From Rotaria socialis (lineage: Eukaryota > Rotifera > Eurotatoria > Philodinida > Philodinidae), in the NCBI GenBank assembly GCA_905331475.1, contig CAJNYU010000013.1, positions 47,599 to 111,598 of the forward strand: DNA of 64,000 nucleotides. The letters are read 5' to 3'. Positions 11,652-24,121 of this stretch are shown in pieces. The position numbers and the translations under genes are program-made. Position 1 is the stretch's first letter, and each line of letters begins with the position of its first letter. The notes under the pieces were generated by a model. It ran no database searches. It had not been told where the DNA came from and saw nothing but the letters and a program-made list of their open reading frames with translations.

Positions 11652-12679
11652 TTACAAAACAAGTAAATTTTCTTCGGAATGATAATCTGGTGGCGGTTCA
11701 TCATTATCGGGAGTAACTGCTGGTAGTGCGCGTTCAAAAAATAATGGTTGTTCACGTCTTGACCAATTATCAATTAATCTAAATTTGATTTCATTTGTAA
11801 AACTTTCAAAACAAAAACTTCTTCATTTACCTGTCAAAATCTTCTTCTTCGTTTGTTGGATATTTTCTTAAGAGTGCAAAAGCAATAGCGAATAGTGAAA
11901 GGATATTCGATATCACAACGAGATAATATGCTATATCAAATTGTACTTCAATTTTTTTCCCAATTTTTAAACGAGTCTTATCTTGTATTGAATAGATTAT
12001 TTCTGATACATAAAAACTAAGGCCAAGTACGATTATACATAGAAAAACTAGGACAGAAAACAAGAATGCAATATGTTAATTCAATCAATTTTATTCTACC
12101 TGATAGTATATACCAAAAAGCATAACGTCTCATAAATTTAAATGAATATTTCATTGCTCCTAATGCATCTAATATAAATCCAATGGTTGAGGAAACAACT
12201 GCTAGACAAATTAATGTTATCATTAAACGAAGTATTAATAATGAACGTGTATCGACACAACCAGTCAATTCTATTGAGAACGAAAATAATAATTTTGTTC
12301 TGTTTTTTCTTGTCTTTTATATTAGGATAAAAGCAAACGTACCTATATTATTATTTGGTTTAAATTGATAAATTTCATTCATCGGTGCTGATGAATCCCA
12401 CGGAACAGGAGCTCGTACAACAAATAATTTTCCCAAAGAAAAAAACATATTTAAACCAATATATTTAAAATTACATAGACCACCTTTTACCCAAAACCAA
12501 CGATAATCAAATAGACTGACAGCTAATGTAGCTATAGAAAACATACTAAATATAGCTGATGCATAATTTCGTTCTTGTTTTCTTCTTCTATGAGTAATTT
12601 CTTCTCTATTATTATTCGATTGATTTGTTATTAATGATCGTAGACGTGAGAAGAATCTATTTGAATTTGATGGTGACAT
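11652..12679 (-). CDS. TMEM127: TMEM127-like tetraspan regulator of mTORC1 / endolysosomes
   Basis: Four minus-strand exons, 12343-12679, 12100-12270, 11831-12047 and 11652-11778, give 283 aa in frame (human 238). Conserved blocks include LDALGAMKYSFKFMRRYAFW (human LDVFGPKHPALKITRRYAF), GLSFYVSEIIYS (GFSYWASELILA), VQFDIAYYLVVISN and LLRKYPTNEEE (LLRHYPTEEEE). Hydrophobic segments lie near residues 40-60, 120-145, 160-180 and 205-230. The C-terminus contains PPPDY, equivalent to the PPPAY of vertebrate TMEM127, a PPxY motif known to bind WW domains of NEDD4-family ligases. The human protein is a pheochromocytoma tumour suppressor that dampens mTORC1 at endolysosomes. The N-terminus is longer and basic. 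The start is the only ATG upstream in frame. Confidence 0.88.
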
Positions 12680-14767
12680 GATATGATTTGATTATTAATC
12701 GATTTGTTTATTTCGTTAAATTATAGAATAAATATTAATACCATTGTGAAGTTCTTGTAGTTTTTATATACCCCTCATTTTTGTACTGATCAATATTTTT
12801 TCATTGGAGGATTCGAGTGAATGTCTTGAATTGAAAAGAACGAAGACAAGAAGAGTATGAACCATTCGTCGTGTCGTTCGTTCGAAAGTTTTTATTTATT
12901 TCTTATCTATTGGTTGACATTGCTAGACCACAGGTTTTACGTGATTACAGATGTCAGTATGTTTATGAACGAATATGACTTTTCGTGTATAGTCCTTGTG
13001 TGCTTTATTTTATGACACATTCGTACATGAAAGTGGCAGATAGATGAAAAGAATTTCTAGTGGCAAACAATTGACAACTTGAGTAATTGTTGATTTATAT
13101 TCAGATTAAAAGAAACGAAGATGAGATAAGAAATGTGTTGCGTTGTCGGTGAATAAAAATATATGACTCTCTGCTGGGAAAGCTGTGATTTTTAATAGTG
13201 TTGATTTAGTTAGGAATGAAGAAGAAAAAAACCGAACTAAGAAATACGATGTAACCACCGTAACTAATCATTGAAATAGTGTTTTATTAACCTCTAGTTT
13301 GTGTTAATGCTAGAAAGAGAAAGCACAAATCTACAGTTGAACATTACTAGTGGATCATGTTTCGGAAAAATGTGTAATCTAAGACTAAACATAATAGCTG
13401 AAATCGAACACAACATGTTTCTATTGTCTGAAGAAATAGATCCATTTGAAAGCAATTCATAGTGATGCATTAGAATTAGAATTCAAAAATTATAAAACTA
13501 TTTGCCTGAAAGAAACGACAGTTCCCATATACTATGACATAAGTCAATATTCGGACTATTTATATCGACCTGTGAAAGCATACCTTACAATATATCGTTT
13601 CTTAATTTGATCATTTAAACCTATTCATGAGGTATTCTTGTCGTCAACTGTTGTAGTTGATTGTGATTTTTGCAGCCCATCTTGAGTGCATTATTCAGAG
13701 TTTAGATGAGAACAAGAGTATGCTTGGAGTATAGACATATCTTAAATCAATCTCTTTTGTTTTCACACTTCGACGATAGACAGGTAAATGTCTTTTTATG
13801 TTAGAACACTTAATGGGATAAATACTGCATAATTTATTTCATCTGCTACTAGATGTATGCATCGTATAGTATTGCATGGAGTGCTTCTCAACATTGTACA
13901 TACACTGAAACAAAAAATAATGTAATTCTTCTGCGTCCCGAGGGATCCAACCATTGAGAATGGTTCAAAAAATTGTTGTCGGCTTGTGCAACCGATATTT
14001 GAATAATATGTATTGTATCTCTTTGATGGTCTGCGCACATAAACTCAATTTAGAATTGCATTCTTCTTGTCATAAACAATTTCAATGTTGAAGAATAGGA
14101 GCATATATTACTAAAACGTAAAATTACCCAGACCGAAAAAAATATATTTGAATATTTATTTGTTTTTTTTCTTTTCGAGAGCATGAATAATCTTGAATTT
14201 CACAGTATATTAGAAAATAAATTATCTATTTCGCGAAACTACGTCCGACACTGATTGACAGGTGATTTTTTTACATTTTAGGTATATTTCCGTTAGAAGT
14301 TTCAACGAAAGTACATGCTGCATGTTTGAGTTTGACTATAATATTGTCTAGTTGTCTAAACTATTTCCTGTATTTGTGTTTTGTTTATTCAAAAGTTACA
14401 TACGAGGACGACGACAAATTTGATCATGTGTACGTACCAATCGATCACGGTACATATATTGAATGTTTATGAAAGAATGTGATCATTCAGGCATTAACAA
14501 CGACAAATAACTATCAAAATATCACTAGGTACCTTATGAATGAAACTTTATAGGGCACAAAAGAAGAAAAAAATGCACATGTTTATCAGTAGGCAAGTAG
14601 AATATGTGTGCAAAAATAATTGTCACGGATAGATATATGTATACAGATATGAAAGATTCTAAAGTTATTTGTTATTATTCTATACAGCTAGACGTCTCGT
14701 TCGTTCTTGTGACGTTACAAGGAAAATATTTCTTCTACGATTTACACTATCAATCTCACAACGAAGA
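12680..14767. other. Intergenic 2.1 kb, divergent promoters of TMEM127 and Kir
   Basis: AT-rich sequence without coding signal. The only ORF of any length (13796-14038, minus) has no recognisable domain or splice context. An AG acceptor near 14687 could end a 5' UTR intron of the Kir gene. Confidence 0.5.
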
Positions 14768-16522
14768 ATGAATAAAACTAATGACAACAAAGGACAATAT
14801 CGAACTGTTAATGCAAATGATAATATAAATGATTTATCATCAACGGATGCCTTTCGTTTTGTTGATAAAGATGGTCACATTAATGTTAGTTATTTATCGA
14901 TTGGGCGTATTAAACATATTCATTCGAATTTGATTTTATTTATCATGCAAGCTAAATGGTGGCTTGTATTAACATTGGTTCTATGTGGGTTTTTGTTCAG
15001 TTGGTTTGCATTTGCATTTCTTTATTTTCTTATATCAATTGAACATGGGGATTTTGTTTTAACAGATGACAATAATAATTTATTAGCTAATCAAACAAAT
15101 CTTACTCATGGAAATACGTATGCCGACAAAGAAACCTGTGTTAAAGATGTGCATAATTTTCTAAGTGCACTTCTGTTTTCTATTGAAACTCAACATACAA
15201 TTGGATATGGTTCACGATATATAACAACAGAATGTATCGGTGGAATTCTTGTATTAACACTTCAATCATCATTGGGATATTTATTGCAAGTGATAGTAAC
15301 ACAAATTGTTTTTACAAAATTATCAAGGCCAACAGGTGAAAACTCTAGTTGCTATCGATTCGAAAGTTTGTAAACTCGGAAAGTGAGCCAATCTACAAGT
15401 TTAATTTTCAATCTGACGAGAGAAATTCCCAGGTTTAAAAGTATGTTACTTTGTCGTCTTTTGTCCGTTTGATATCGCGTATCTAAATCAAACGAAGATT
15501 GTATTACGCGACTGAAAATTTCAGTTTCTACTGTTGCTTTAAGAATCTTATTGAAGTCGAAGCTTACGAAAACGTGAATGCACAACAAGTTGATTGGAAA
15601 GAAACAACATCATGTTATGTAGTCTGCATGAAGCCCAGCAACTTTGAACAGCGAATTCTAAATGTTTGAAAAAATTGTTTATTAGTAGGAAGCTGATAGA
15701 CTTACGAATATATGAGTAGAAGTTATGATTTGCCTGCGATATGAAGTATTGAATTTCCATGAGTTGTACTTAGACAAAAAATTGATTGGACAAAGCTATT
15801 CATCATTTGAAAAAAAGATAATCTTTGAAACTTATAAATTTCTATTTTTAGAAAAATCTCAATTTGTTGTCTTCAGTGAGAAAGCTCTAATTCTTTCACG
15901 AGGTAATCTGTTGACATTAACATTTCGCATAGGTATATTTGAAACATGTTATGGTTCTGAATAGAAATATTATTTTGTTTTTTTTTCTATAGGAAATTTA
16001 TCAGCTTCTCAATTAATATCTGCTACTGTTCGTTTATTAATGATTCGTGAACGACGAACACTTGAAGGCGAAATAGTACCTCATCAAATCTTTGATATGG
16101 AAATAACACATCTTCGTAATGGTCAACTATTTTTTCCACGGCCAACCGTTGTTGAACATGTAATTAATAGTCGTAGTCCGCTCTATGGTATTCAAAAATC
16201 GACATTAGCAAAAGAACATTTTGAAATCATTGCAATTATTGAAGGAGCGTTTGATTACACTGGATTCGCGTGTCATTTTCGTACGTCGTATTTACCGAGT
16301 GAAATTTTGTGGGGTTTTCAGTTTTCATCGTGCGATTCCACACTTGAAGCTTTCGATTATAAAAAATTTAATAACGCTCAATTAATCGATTGTGGATCCT
16401 TATGGAAGTACGAGGACGAGGGCGAACACAACAATGAGCAATCAATACCTAATTCGGCTGTTCACTTTTCTGCTGCTACAAATCTAATCAAACAACAACA
16501 ACAACAATCGAATTTAGAGTAG
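14768..16522 (+). CDS. Inward-rectifier potassium channel (Kir/KCNJ family)
   Basis: Exons 14768-15335, 15852-15932 and 15993-16522 join in phase to 392 aa, a typical Kir length. The protein has a cytosolic N-terminus, slide helix and M1 (AKWWLVLTLVLCGFLFSWFA), an extracellular loop with N-glycosylation sites (NQTN), a pore helix and TIGYGSRY selectivity filter, M2 (GGILVLTLQSSLGYLLQVIV), and a C-terminal immunoglobulin-like cytosolic domain: FSEKALILSRG, LTLTFRIGNLSASQLI (family: DRLCLMFRVGNLR..), SPLYGI, and the terminal GFQF..C. Kir tetramers conduct K+ inward and are PIP2-gated. The ATG at 14768 gives the expected N-terminus; the open frame continues upstream only through non-ATG codons beside an acceptor-like TATACAG. 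It ends in a poly-Gln stretch (residues ~382-388). Confidence 0.9.
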
Positions 16523-18058
16523 CCGTATGGCAAGAATGGATTCAGTTGATACCGATGATGAACTCGTAGAGACACCAGTAAAATCAAGTCATGGATTTTG
16601 TGCAAAGTTTAATCTTGAATGAATAAAGAGAAAAACCAAAAATAATTAAAATTTAACTAAGATATTTGATGATGTACTGTGTCTAAAAAAATTAGCCAGG
16701 ATCATCGTTAGAAAGTTTATTTTTGTCGAGTAGTATAGTCACCTCATGATCATCGGACAAAATTATTTTTTCAAGATTTACAATAAAAATCAGCGTACCA
16801 TCAAATAGGTGATACAGTTATTTCCTAGACTTCAAGATCTTGATTTTCACTACTCCAACATGTCTCGCATTCTCATAGATAAATCTAAGGTAATATTACT
16901 AATAGCATCATATCTTTTGGATTGCGGACATTTCCTCTTGATACAAAAAAAAATAAATATTGCACAACATTCATTGAAGAGTGTATCTACTAGTCAGAAG
17001 AATCAACGATGATTCGGGTTGAGCAGCGATACTAGCACATGAAAATAATTTCTTCCAAACACATTCAAAGTAGATTGTTTTGTCTTCTTTTTTTCTACTG
17101 CATGTTAACAATGAGAATCATCATCAAGATGAACCTAAAAAATCTCACATAGGTTTAATAGACTGCATGAATGAGTTTCTTTCTTCTTCATATAAGTAAA
17201 TCGTGTGTTGATGTTTCTATTCTATGATTATTTTTCTCGTGTTCGTCTTCTTATGCTGCTCTTTGCAGACATATTGTCTTACTTGTCAAAAACAAAGTCT
17301 CTGCGATCAGGATGCAGTTCATCTTTTTTTCCGTTGTTTTTTTATATGGTTGAAATGACGATGTACCTAAAGATTTCATGAAAAGGATCACAGATGAGTT
17401 GCTTTTTTATTAGCTAGAATAAAAAAAATAGACAAAAACAAAAAGAATATTCCTTTGATTATTTCGATGAATAACTCTCGTTTGTCTCCATTGAATAGAT
17501 AGTGTTGGCCAAAAACTTTTTTTCGATTAGTTTGAGTCTATCTTCTATTATCACTTAAATCTAATCCGATGTATTGATTTCTAGAAATGTAGAATCGAAT
17601 CAACTAACTATCGAAAACATTTAGTTCATAATGTAAATAATCGGATGATCTATTCGTTGGTCAATAGTAATGATTGATCAACAATATTATTTTAATATCG
17701 ATAATTCACATTGAATTGTGAAAAATCTGGTAATTTTACTGACGCACAAAAGAGAAACAGATGGATCATTTTAATCATAATAGCCAAATAATTTAAAGAA
17801 AAATAAAGTTGAAAAATCCATTTGTTCCTAAAAATACGAAAAAACAATGTTGATCAACTATGGAGTTCATTTACATTTTATAAAAACAAAAGGTTTCATA
17901 TGAATTTATACAAGGATTTCAATTAAGCATATCTTTCCGAGATGAAAATAAAAAGAAGATTTAAAGCGCTGATATGGTTAGTAAATGCTACCTATGATTG
18001 AAACTAATTTTTTAAACTCGAACAGAATTAACACAAGACAAACAATAAAGCAGCTCAA
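16523..18058. other. Intergenic, no gene recognised
   Basis: AT-rich sequence between the Kir gene and a small minus-strand ORF. Nothing beyond short random ORFs and the Kir 3' UTR. Confidence 0.5.
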
Positions 18059-18394
18059 TTATTTGGCAGAAAGTAAATCAATCGTTGAACGGGTAGTTTG
18101 TTCATCAATATCGGTTTGAAATGAAGTCATCGATGTTTGTTGTTGATTATTTGACGTTGACGAATATTGTTTTGATCGGTGAAATTCCAGTGATTTCAGT
18201 TCATTGGCACTTGCACTGTCATCACTTCGTATTTCATTTTCGTCAAATGCACGACTAGTTTTGTGTTTCATAAACAGTATAAATAACGTAATAAGTATAA
18301 GAATTAATATAAGTAGAAGACTAAATATTGACGGTAAATAACCCATCGCAACAAATAATCCGAAAGGTGGCAGTGACTTTGTGTGATTATTCAT
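18059..18394 (-). CDS. Small single-pass membrane protein, unrecognised
   Basis: A 111-aa ORF. Residues about 13-42 form one strongly hydrophobic helix (FSLLLILILILITLFILFM) followed by a basic stop-transfer KHKTSR and an acidic, then Ser/Thr/Gln-rich cytosolic tail. No family is recognised. The clean topology (short outside end, TM, positive-inside tail) and intact ATG support a real type III single-pass protein, but it may be one exon of a longer gene. Confidence 0.45.
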   Translation of the reverse strand: MNNHTKSLPPFGLFVAMGYLPSIFSLLLILILILITLFILFMKHKTSRAFDENEIRSDDSASANELKSLEFHRSKQYSSTSNNQQQTSMTSFQTDIDEQTTRSTIDLLSAK

Positions 18395-19559
18395 GATAAT
18401 GATTGTCTAAAGAAGAAAAAAGGCAACATACTCTAGGACAATTATTATCGTACTGTAGCACGCATTGTTTATTGCATGACAAATGAAATATGTTGAGAAG
18501 ATCTTTTATTCATCAGTAGCATCGGAAAAGAAAGAAAACAAAATGATTGCCAAGTCAAATTTGATCAACAGAGGAATTGTTTTGATTTTTTTAGAAAACA
18601 GACGTTGGCCGTCGGACGTATAATTAAATATGATATAATCATATATTTGTGATGCAAGTTGTGTCACATACAATTAGAAAACATCGGGTGGCTAATATTT
18701 TTTTACCTTAAATTTATTATAAATAAATGTATGTCGAGAAAAAGAAAGATTCATATTAATTTTTTTTTGTTTTTTCTTCTATGGAAAAACTAATTATATG
18801 TGTTCATGAACTTGAATTCCATGAGGATTTATCCTACTATTGTTAGTGTTGCATGTTGCTAGAAGATGAAAGAGTTTCTTTTTGATATACATAATTAATT
18901 TGTTCTTCTACTTAAACTTGACTTCAGTCGATTGCAATCATCAACTTAACTATTATTAGGAATGAATTGTACAGCGAATGACATTTAAGGAATATATTAT
19001 CGTTGTCAGAATCATGACTTGTCTTATCTTCATTAACAAGACATAAACATGATCGTACAGTTTTGCATTAAATCTTTTTTTTTCGAACTGACTGAAATAG
19101 AATGAATAAATAAATTCTTTTGAGGGTCAGAATCATGTATAAATACTATTTATGTTCCAGTACTTATATAGGGATGAAGATGTTTATTGGTTTTTAAAAC
19201 TTGTTAACATAGAAATGCTTTTTTCTAGAAAAAAAAAACCGTTAAAAATGATGATAATGAATAGACTGATAAACGCTCGCTCGATCTATACATTCAGATA
19301 TTTGTTGGCATTTATGTAACGATTATTTACTAAAAAGGAATCAGGCAGGAACTTCAGGAAAAATTATGATTGAAAAATAACAAATTTAATATTCATTGAA
19401 TCGAAATGAAAAGTCTTTATTTAGAACATTGAAAAAATAACGCGTTAGAGTTAAGAGAACAAAAAAATCCTGTTTTCAATACTCATTCTCTCTAGATTTA
19501 TTCAGTTTCATAGAATGTCTTCTAGTAATGGTATTTGCGTAGAAACAGCATACTTCTAT
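18395..19559. other. Intergenic, no gene recognised
   Basis: AT-rich spacer with runs of T and A; no coding signal seen. Confidence 0.45.
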
Positions 19560-20010
19560 CTAGTCAATAAAGTAAAAATAGGATGCCCAACCGAGAGCAG
19601 CTGTTGATGTTGCGGCTGTAGCTACACATATACCAGCGCCAATAAAGTAGCCCACAATGCTTAATTGAAGTGCACCTGGATGAGTGTGGGCGCACATAGG
19701 AGAAAACTCGATACTCACATCCTCAAGTTAAATCCGCGTAGTATTCTAACTGCATGATAGAAATTCTTGTCTCATTTGACTGAAAAACATCATAATGATA
19801 CAACCATATTGTGTTGTGTCAAATGCATAGTTTTCAAAAGTCGGAAAGTTGATTTTCTAGCAACCTGCCAATTAGGAGGAGCTGAGTAAATACAGACAAT
19901 CAGTATGATGTGTCAGCTATTTGTAGCAAAGCAAAAATTAAAATATTAGCTGCAGTCATTGAAAGAATTACTCCTAGTTCCTTTTTTCTGCCCATAATGT
20001 GACGCCAGTA
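19560..20010 (-). pseudogene. Fragment of a multi-exon membrane protein, probably decayed
   Basis: Minus-strand 19560-19675 reads GALQLSIVGYFIGAGICVAT then AATSTAALGWASYFYFID and a stop, preceded by a CAG acceptor. Around 19905-20010 a second stretch reads GVILSMTAANILIFALLQI. Both look like transmembrane helices of a small tetraspan-type protein, but I cannot join them or find the 5' exons, and neighbouring frames contain stops. Either a short-exon gene I could not resolve or a remnant. Confidence 0.3.
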
Positions 20011-20258
20011 CAAGCACCAACCTGTATTGGCTCACATCTTCATGTTATTTGACTTTCAATAACCTTGTTGATATACGTAAATAGGCTAAATTAAAATTAA
20101 TTAAAACTATTAAGAGTAAGAATGAAGTATATATATTTTAAACAATTTTTAAAGCGCATACAATCCCTATACAGCTTTATCACTGTTCGTACTAGTTGCT
20201 AGATTCTGGTACGAAATGTCACAGTTCTAGAATAAATGGTCGTCACTGTAATTGCTTA

Positions 20259-21752
20259 TTAAATTCGATTGATAAAATGTTCAATGGCATTGGCTGTTCG
20301 AGTGAATTCTTGCTTTGCTTTAAAGTCTGTTGCAATTTTAGCTTCTTTTCTTAACTTTTGTATTGTACCATTCATTTCATCGTGAAAATTGAAGTGTGAA
20401 CAAATTTGTTTCAACTCCTTTATTGTCGTCAACAAGCCATCTTTAATATCATTAACCTCATACTGACAAGCATCTCGAACACGCTCTAAGAGAACAACTC
20501 TATCGCTACTACTTTTTATATTTCTATTGGCTTGTTCAAAAGCAGCCTTTTTACTTTGAATGATTTCTTCAACCGTTTTTAGTCGTGATACTGGAATTTC
20601 GTAAGAATGTAAATGGTCATTCATTCCACACGCACAATGTCGGCAATTTGATCCATTTGCAGCAGCACATTGTTGAAAATGATGCAAATTCAACTTGGGC
20701 TCATATGATAACGAACAGTTCTCATGGCATACTTGTACTTTACCATGTCTCAGACAAATTGTACTATAATATGATTTTTTTTCTATATCAATAACGCTGA
20801 TACGTTTTGATTCCGTGAAATTTTTGTTTGCTTGTTGATCTTCAGAGGCATTTTTCAAACGCTCTTTTTCAATTTGCAATGTATTCATGATATTTAACAA
20901 AGACTTTTGTTTTTCAATCAAATTCTCCTTGTGTACAATCAGTTGTTCTCGTCGAATTCTCATATCATTAAATACTTGTACCGATGTAGCCGATGTTTGA
21001 TTTATTTCATGCATTATTTCGCCCATTGTTTCTACCGACTCCTTCCATGTTTGTGTCATTTTTCGTACTGATTTTGTGTTTTGAAGTAACGACTTATCTT
21101 TGATGGAAAACAATGCATTTTGCATATGAAATGTTCGTTCTTCTGATGGTTTGAATTCAGAAATCAGGGATAAATCAAAGTTTCTAGTTTCTTCAGTACA
21201 ATTTGTGAAGATAAAAAATAAATTTTTAAAAATTTTATCTGGTAATGAACTACGCAGTTGACTCAATGTTGTTTTGATGGATGTTGATAAACGAACATTT
21301 GTGCCATTGATCGTGATTACAATAGCATTAATGAATGGAACTTGTGAAGCTTGTGTCAAGATTTTCTGAATATTTTGATCATCTTTATGGGAATCTGTAT
21401 CATTAAAACCAGGTGTATCTATAATTTTGATACATTGCCCATTCCATCGAAAATCATAAGCAGTACATTCTTGCGTTTGACTCATACTAGTATCATGTAC
21501 ATTACGCTCACAATGTCGATGGTGTCCCTCAGGAAAATTCGGCTCAGGAAATAGACTGTTTGGTATAACAATTTTCATATTTGAATAATGATCTTCTTCA
21601 TCAAATGAAGAATTGGTAAAATAATTGGCAAAATAATTTATACAAGTTGATTTGCCTGAGCCTGATTCACCAATGAATAGAATGATAATATTTGGATTCG
21701 ACTCCTTTCGGACGGTAGAACAGGAGAACACGGTAATACTGGAAAAAGACAT
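20259..21752 (-). CDS. AIG1/GIMAP-like P-loop GTPase with C-terminal coiled coil
   Basis: A 497-aa ORF. G1 is GESGSGKST (about residues 28-36) and G3 is DTPGFNDT; the G4 position reads FTNC rather than NKxD. The remainder is long-helical and Lys/Glu/Gln-rich (about 230-310 and 400-490), separated by a Cys/His-rich patch (CHENCSL, HHFQQCAAANGSNCRHCACG) that could bind zinc. The overall layout resembles AIG1/GIMAP-type or related bdelloid GTPases, which act at membranes in immune or stress settings. A possible upstream exon (minus, ending at a GTAAGT near 21897) would extend the N-terminus. It is divergently paired with the GTPase at 22211, which shares DTPGFNDT, PF(I/L)NxI and TNC. Confidence 0.75.
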   Translation of the reverse strand: MSFSSITVFSCSTVRKESNPNIIILFIGESGSGKSTCINYFANYFTNSSFDEEDHYSNMKIVIPNSLFPEPNFPEGHHRHCERNVHDTSMSQTQECTAYDFRWNGQCIKIIDTPGFNDTDSHKDDQNIQKILTQASQVPFINAIVITINGTNVRLSTSIKTTLSQLRSSLPDKIFKNLFFIFTNCTEETRNFDLSLISEFKPSEERTFHMQNALFSIKDKSLLQNTKSVRKMTQTWKESVETMGEIMHEINQTSATSVQVFNDMRIRREQLIVHKENLIEKQKSLLNIMNTLQIEKERLKNASEDQQANKNFTESKRISVIDIEKKSYYSTICLRHGKVQVCHENCSLSYEPKLNLHHFQQCAAANGSNCRHCACGMNDHLHSYEIPVSRLKTVEEIIQSKKAAFEQANRNIKSSSDRVVLLERVRDACQYEVNDIKDGLLTTIKELKQICSHFNFHDEMNGTIQKLRKEAKIATDFKAKQEFTRTANAIEHFINRI

Positions 21753-22210
21753 CTTCGCTTTTGGCTTTTAATTTTTAATTTTTGATGTATAATGATGTAT
21801 TTTTTTTGAAGTAATTTATATATACATGTAGACATGTAATTTCGAACAAAGCAAAAACTTGGAAAAAAAATGTAAATTTGTTTGATTTGACTTACTGCAA
21901 TGACAAAAATTCGCTTGTAATCTTTATTGCCATATCTTCTTATTTGTTCCAGCATAGACCATTGAAGTCTCTCGAACGGTTGAGATAGGCATGTACTTCC
22001 TTGCTTCTGTATGTTATATGCTGAAAATTTGCATCAATATATTCCAAGAGCAATAAACTTTGTTCTTCTTAGTAAATATTCTCAAGAGTCTTGATAAGAT
22101 ACATCAACGAGTAGGAAAAAGTCAACTGCATTCTGAATATATAAGCTCGATACTTTGCAATAGTATGGACAACTCATTTCATATTACATTCTGCTTAAAA
22201 AATAAGAAAC

Positions 22211-24121
22211 ATGACCTCAGCGCGCGAGCCGAAACGTTTTATTTTACTTGGCGATGCTGGTGTCGGAAAATCTTCATTAATTAACTTTTTGTATAATATG
22301 AGTTATGGTACAAAAGATCCAAAAAAAATTTTTTGTACTAGTCCACAAGTTAAATTATCTATACCATGTGCAAATTGGTTGGACTGTCTTGATAAGAAAT
22401 ACCGAAATAAGCACAGTGAACGTGATATTAATGATCAAATACAAAGTCAGACGCAGAAATGCATGACGTATTCATTTCGAACAGCAGATTTTTATCTCGA
22501 ACTAATTGATACACCAGGATTCAATGACACAAACGGCTTCGATGTCGATGAAAGAAATTTGGACTGCATTGAAAAGACTCTAAAACAATTACCTTTCCTA
22601 AATGGAATTATTATTGTTATAAACGGTGCTCTTCCACGTCTCGGTGTGTCATTCAAAAACGTTTTACATTCATTGTATCAAATATGGCCAAATGATTTAT
22701 TAAACAATTGTGTTGCAGTTTTGACAAATTGTGATAAACTTAGTGTTAATTTAGATCCAGCAATATTACATGATCATTTTAAAATAGATGATAGCAGGGT
22801 ATTTCACTTGCAAAATAGCTTATTTCGATGGAACCCCAAAAATCAATCATCAAAAGCAATACGTCGGTTTGAACAAGATTTTGAAGACACTCTGGACATA
22901 ACTGAAACTTTAGTGCGAAAATTGTTACAATTTAATAGCGTTTCAACACAAGTATTCGAAATTGGTGGTATTAAAATAGCTTTAATTGAAAATTGTATTA
23001 TTGAGGCTATCAACAAAATTATCAGTCTAATTAATATATATAAAGACCAAACTGCAACAGAAGATGGTATTAGCAATGCGCACCATACAATGCAATGTAA
23101 TGAAAAATGGGAAAAAGATCAAGAAATCACAGTTATGCGTTGGGATCAATCACCACAACGTCAATCACGATCACTACTACCCGCAAAATCAGAAAATCCA
23201 TCGAAATTTATTGAAAATCGTCGACCAGCATCAGCACAAAGCGCCTCTTCGTCAGGAAGAAGTTGTGAAAAAGACATCTCGAGATCTTTTGTTGTTAATC
23301 GAGATCCACACGGTTCATATTCAACGAATGATGACTACATGCATAAAAATAATCCTTCGGCGCATACTGATAATGACACTGGTCAGCATTGCAGGCCACC
23401 AGAGTATAAAAATCCTTCATCCAATCATCATCATCACCATGATCCTCAAGAAAGCCGTTCTTCTACGTGTTCATCATCATTAAAACAGAATACCGATACT
23501 TCATTTCATCATGATTCTTCTCACAACAGCACACATTCAACTACAAGACCATATTCTGCTCGAACTGCTGGATATCCTTCATCATCAGCGACTGCTGAAA
23601 CCTGTGGTAAAGATCATAAGATTTCAGCATCACATGATCGTGATGAGAGACATGACACATATTCAAGAGAACGACCACATGATCAGAAATACAGTAAGGC
23701 TCATTATGATCATGATGATGGGTATAATCCCCATAATCCTATGTATCGACAACAAACAGCAAAAGTCCGAGTAACATTACCAGATAATGAGACTCGATCA
23801 CATTATACTTATGCTGAACAACAAGAATTTATGTTAAAAAATAAAGCGCAACACTTGATTGCCAGACAGCAAAAGTTGGAAACAGAAATAAACTCATCGT
23901 TAACACAATTAAAAGCAAAAGTCACTGCATTACTTTCAATAAAAAAAAACTATGACATTATTGGTCGAACCCAAGATTTACTCACAAAATTCAATAAAAC
24001 TATTAGTGTAATGGACGAAAACATAGATATGAAACGCTATTACGATGCTACTGTGAAGATCCTTTCAAATAAACGAGGCCAGAACCAAGTCGTGAGTTAC
24101 TTATACGGAAACAATACATGA
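22211..24121 (+). CDS. AIG1/GIMAP-like P-loop GTPase with His/Ser-rich linker
   Basis: A 636-aa single-exon ORF. G1 is GDAGVGKSS (residues ~14-22), switch/G3 LIDTPGFNDTNG, and the G4 position reads LTNCDK. The G domain spans roughly residues 8-230. Residues ~290-510 are low complexity, rich in His, Ser, Asp and Arg. A C-terminal coiled coil (~530-620) follows. It is paralogous in its G domain to the minus-strand GTPase whose start codon lies 458 bp away, so the two may share a bidirectional promoter. AIG1-like GTPases commonly self-assemble on membranes; the substrate here is unknown. The gene has an intact frame despite the repeat-rich centre. Confidence 0.78.
   Translation: MTSAREPKRFILLGDAGVGKSSLINFLYNMSYGTKDPKKIFCTSPQVKLSIPCANWLDCLDKKYRNKHSERDINDQIQSQTQKCMTYSFRTADFYLELIDTPGFNDTNGFDVDERNLDCIEKTLKQLPFLNGIIIVINGALPRLGVSFKNVLHSLYQIWPNDLLNNCVAVLTNCDKLSVNLDPAILHDHFKIDDSRVFHLQNSLFRWNPKNQSSKAIRRFEQDFEDTLDITETLVRKLLQFNSVSTQVFEIGGIKIALIENCIIEAINKIISLINIYKDQTATEDGISNAHHTMQCNEKWEKDQEITVMRWDQSPQRQSRSLLPAKSENPSKFIENRRPASAQSASSSGRSCEKDISRSFVVNRDPHGSYSTNDDYMHKNNPSAHTDNDTGQHCRPPEYKNPSSNHHHHHDPQESRSSTCSSSLKQNTDTSFHHDSSHNSTHSTTRPYSARTAGYPSSSATAETCGKDHKISASHDRDERHDTYSRERPHDQKYSKAHYDHDDGYNPHNPMYRQQTAKVRVTLPDNETRSHYTYAEQQEFMLKNKAQHLIARQQKLETEINSSLTQLKAKVTALLSIKKNYDIIGRTQDLLTKFNKTISVMDENIDMKRYYDATVKILSNKRGQNQVVSYLYGNNT

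Noticed and set aside
23064-23774. Two plus-strand ORFs rich in His/Ile/Met
   Set aside because: Shadow frames of the low-complexity linker of the 636-aa GTPase.
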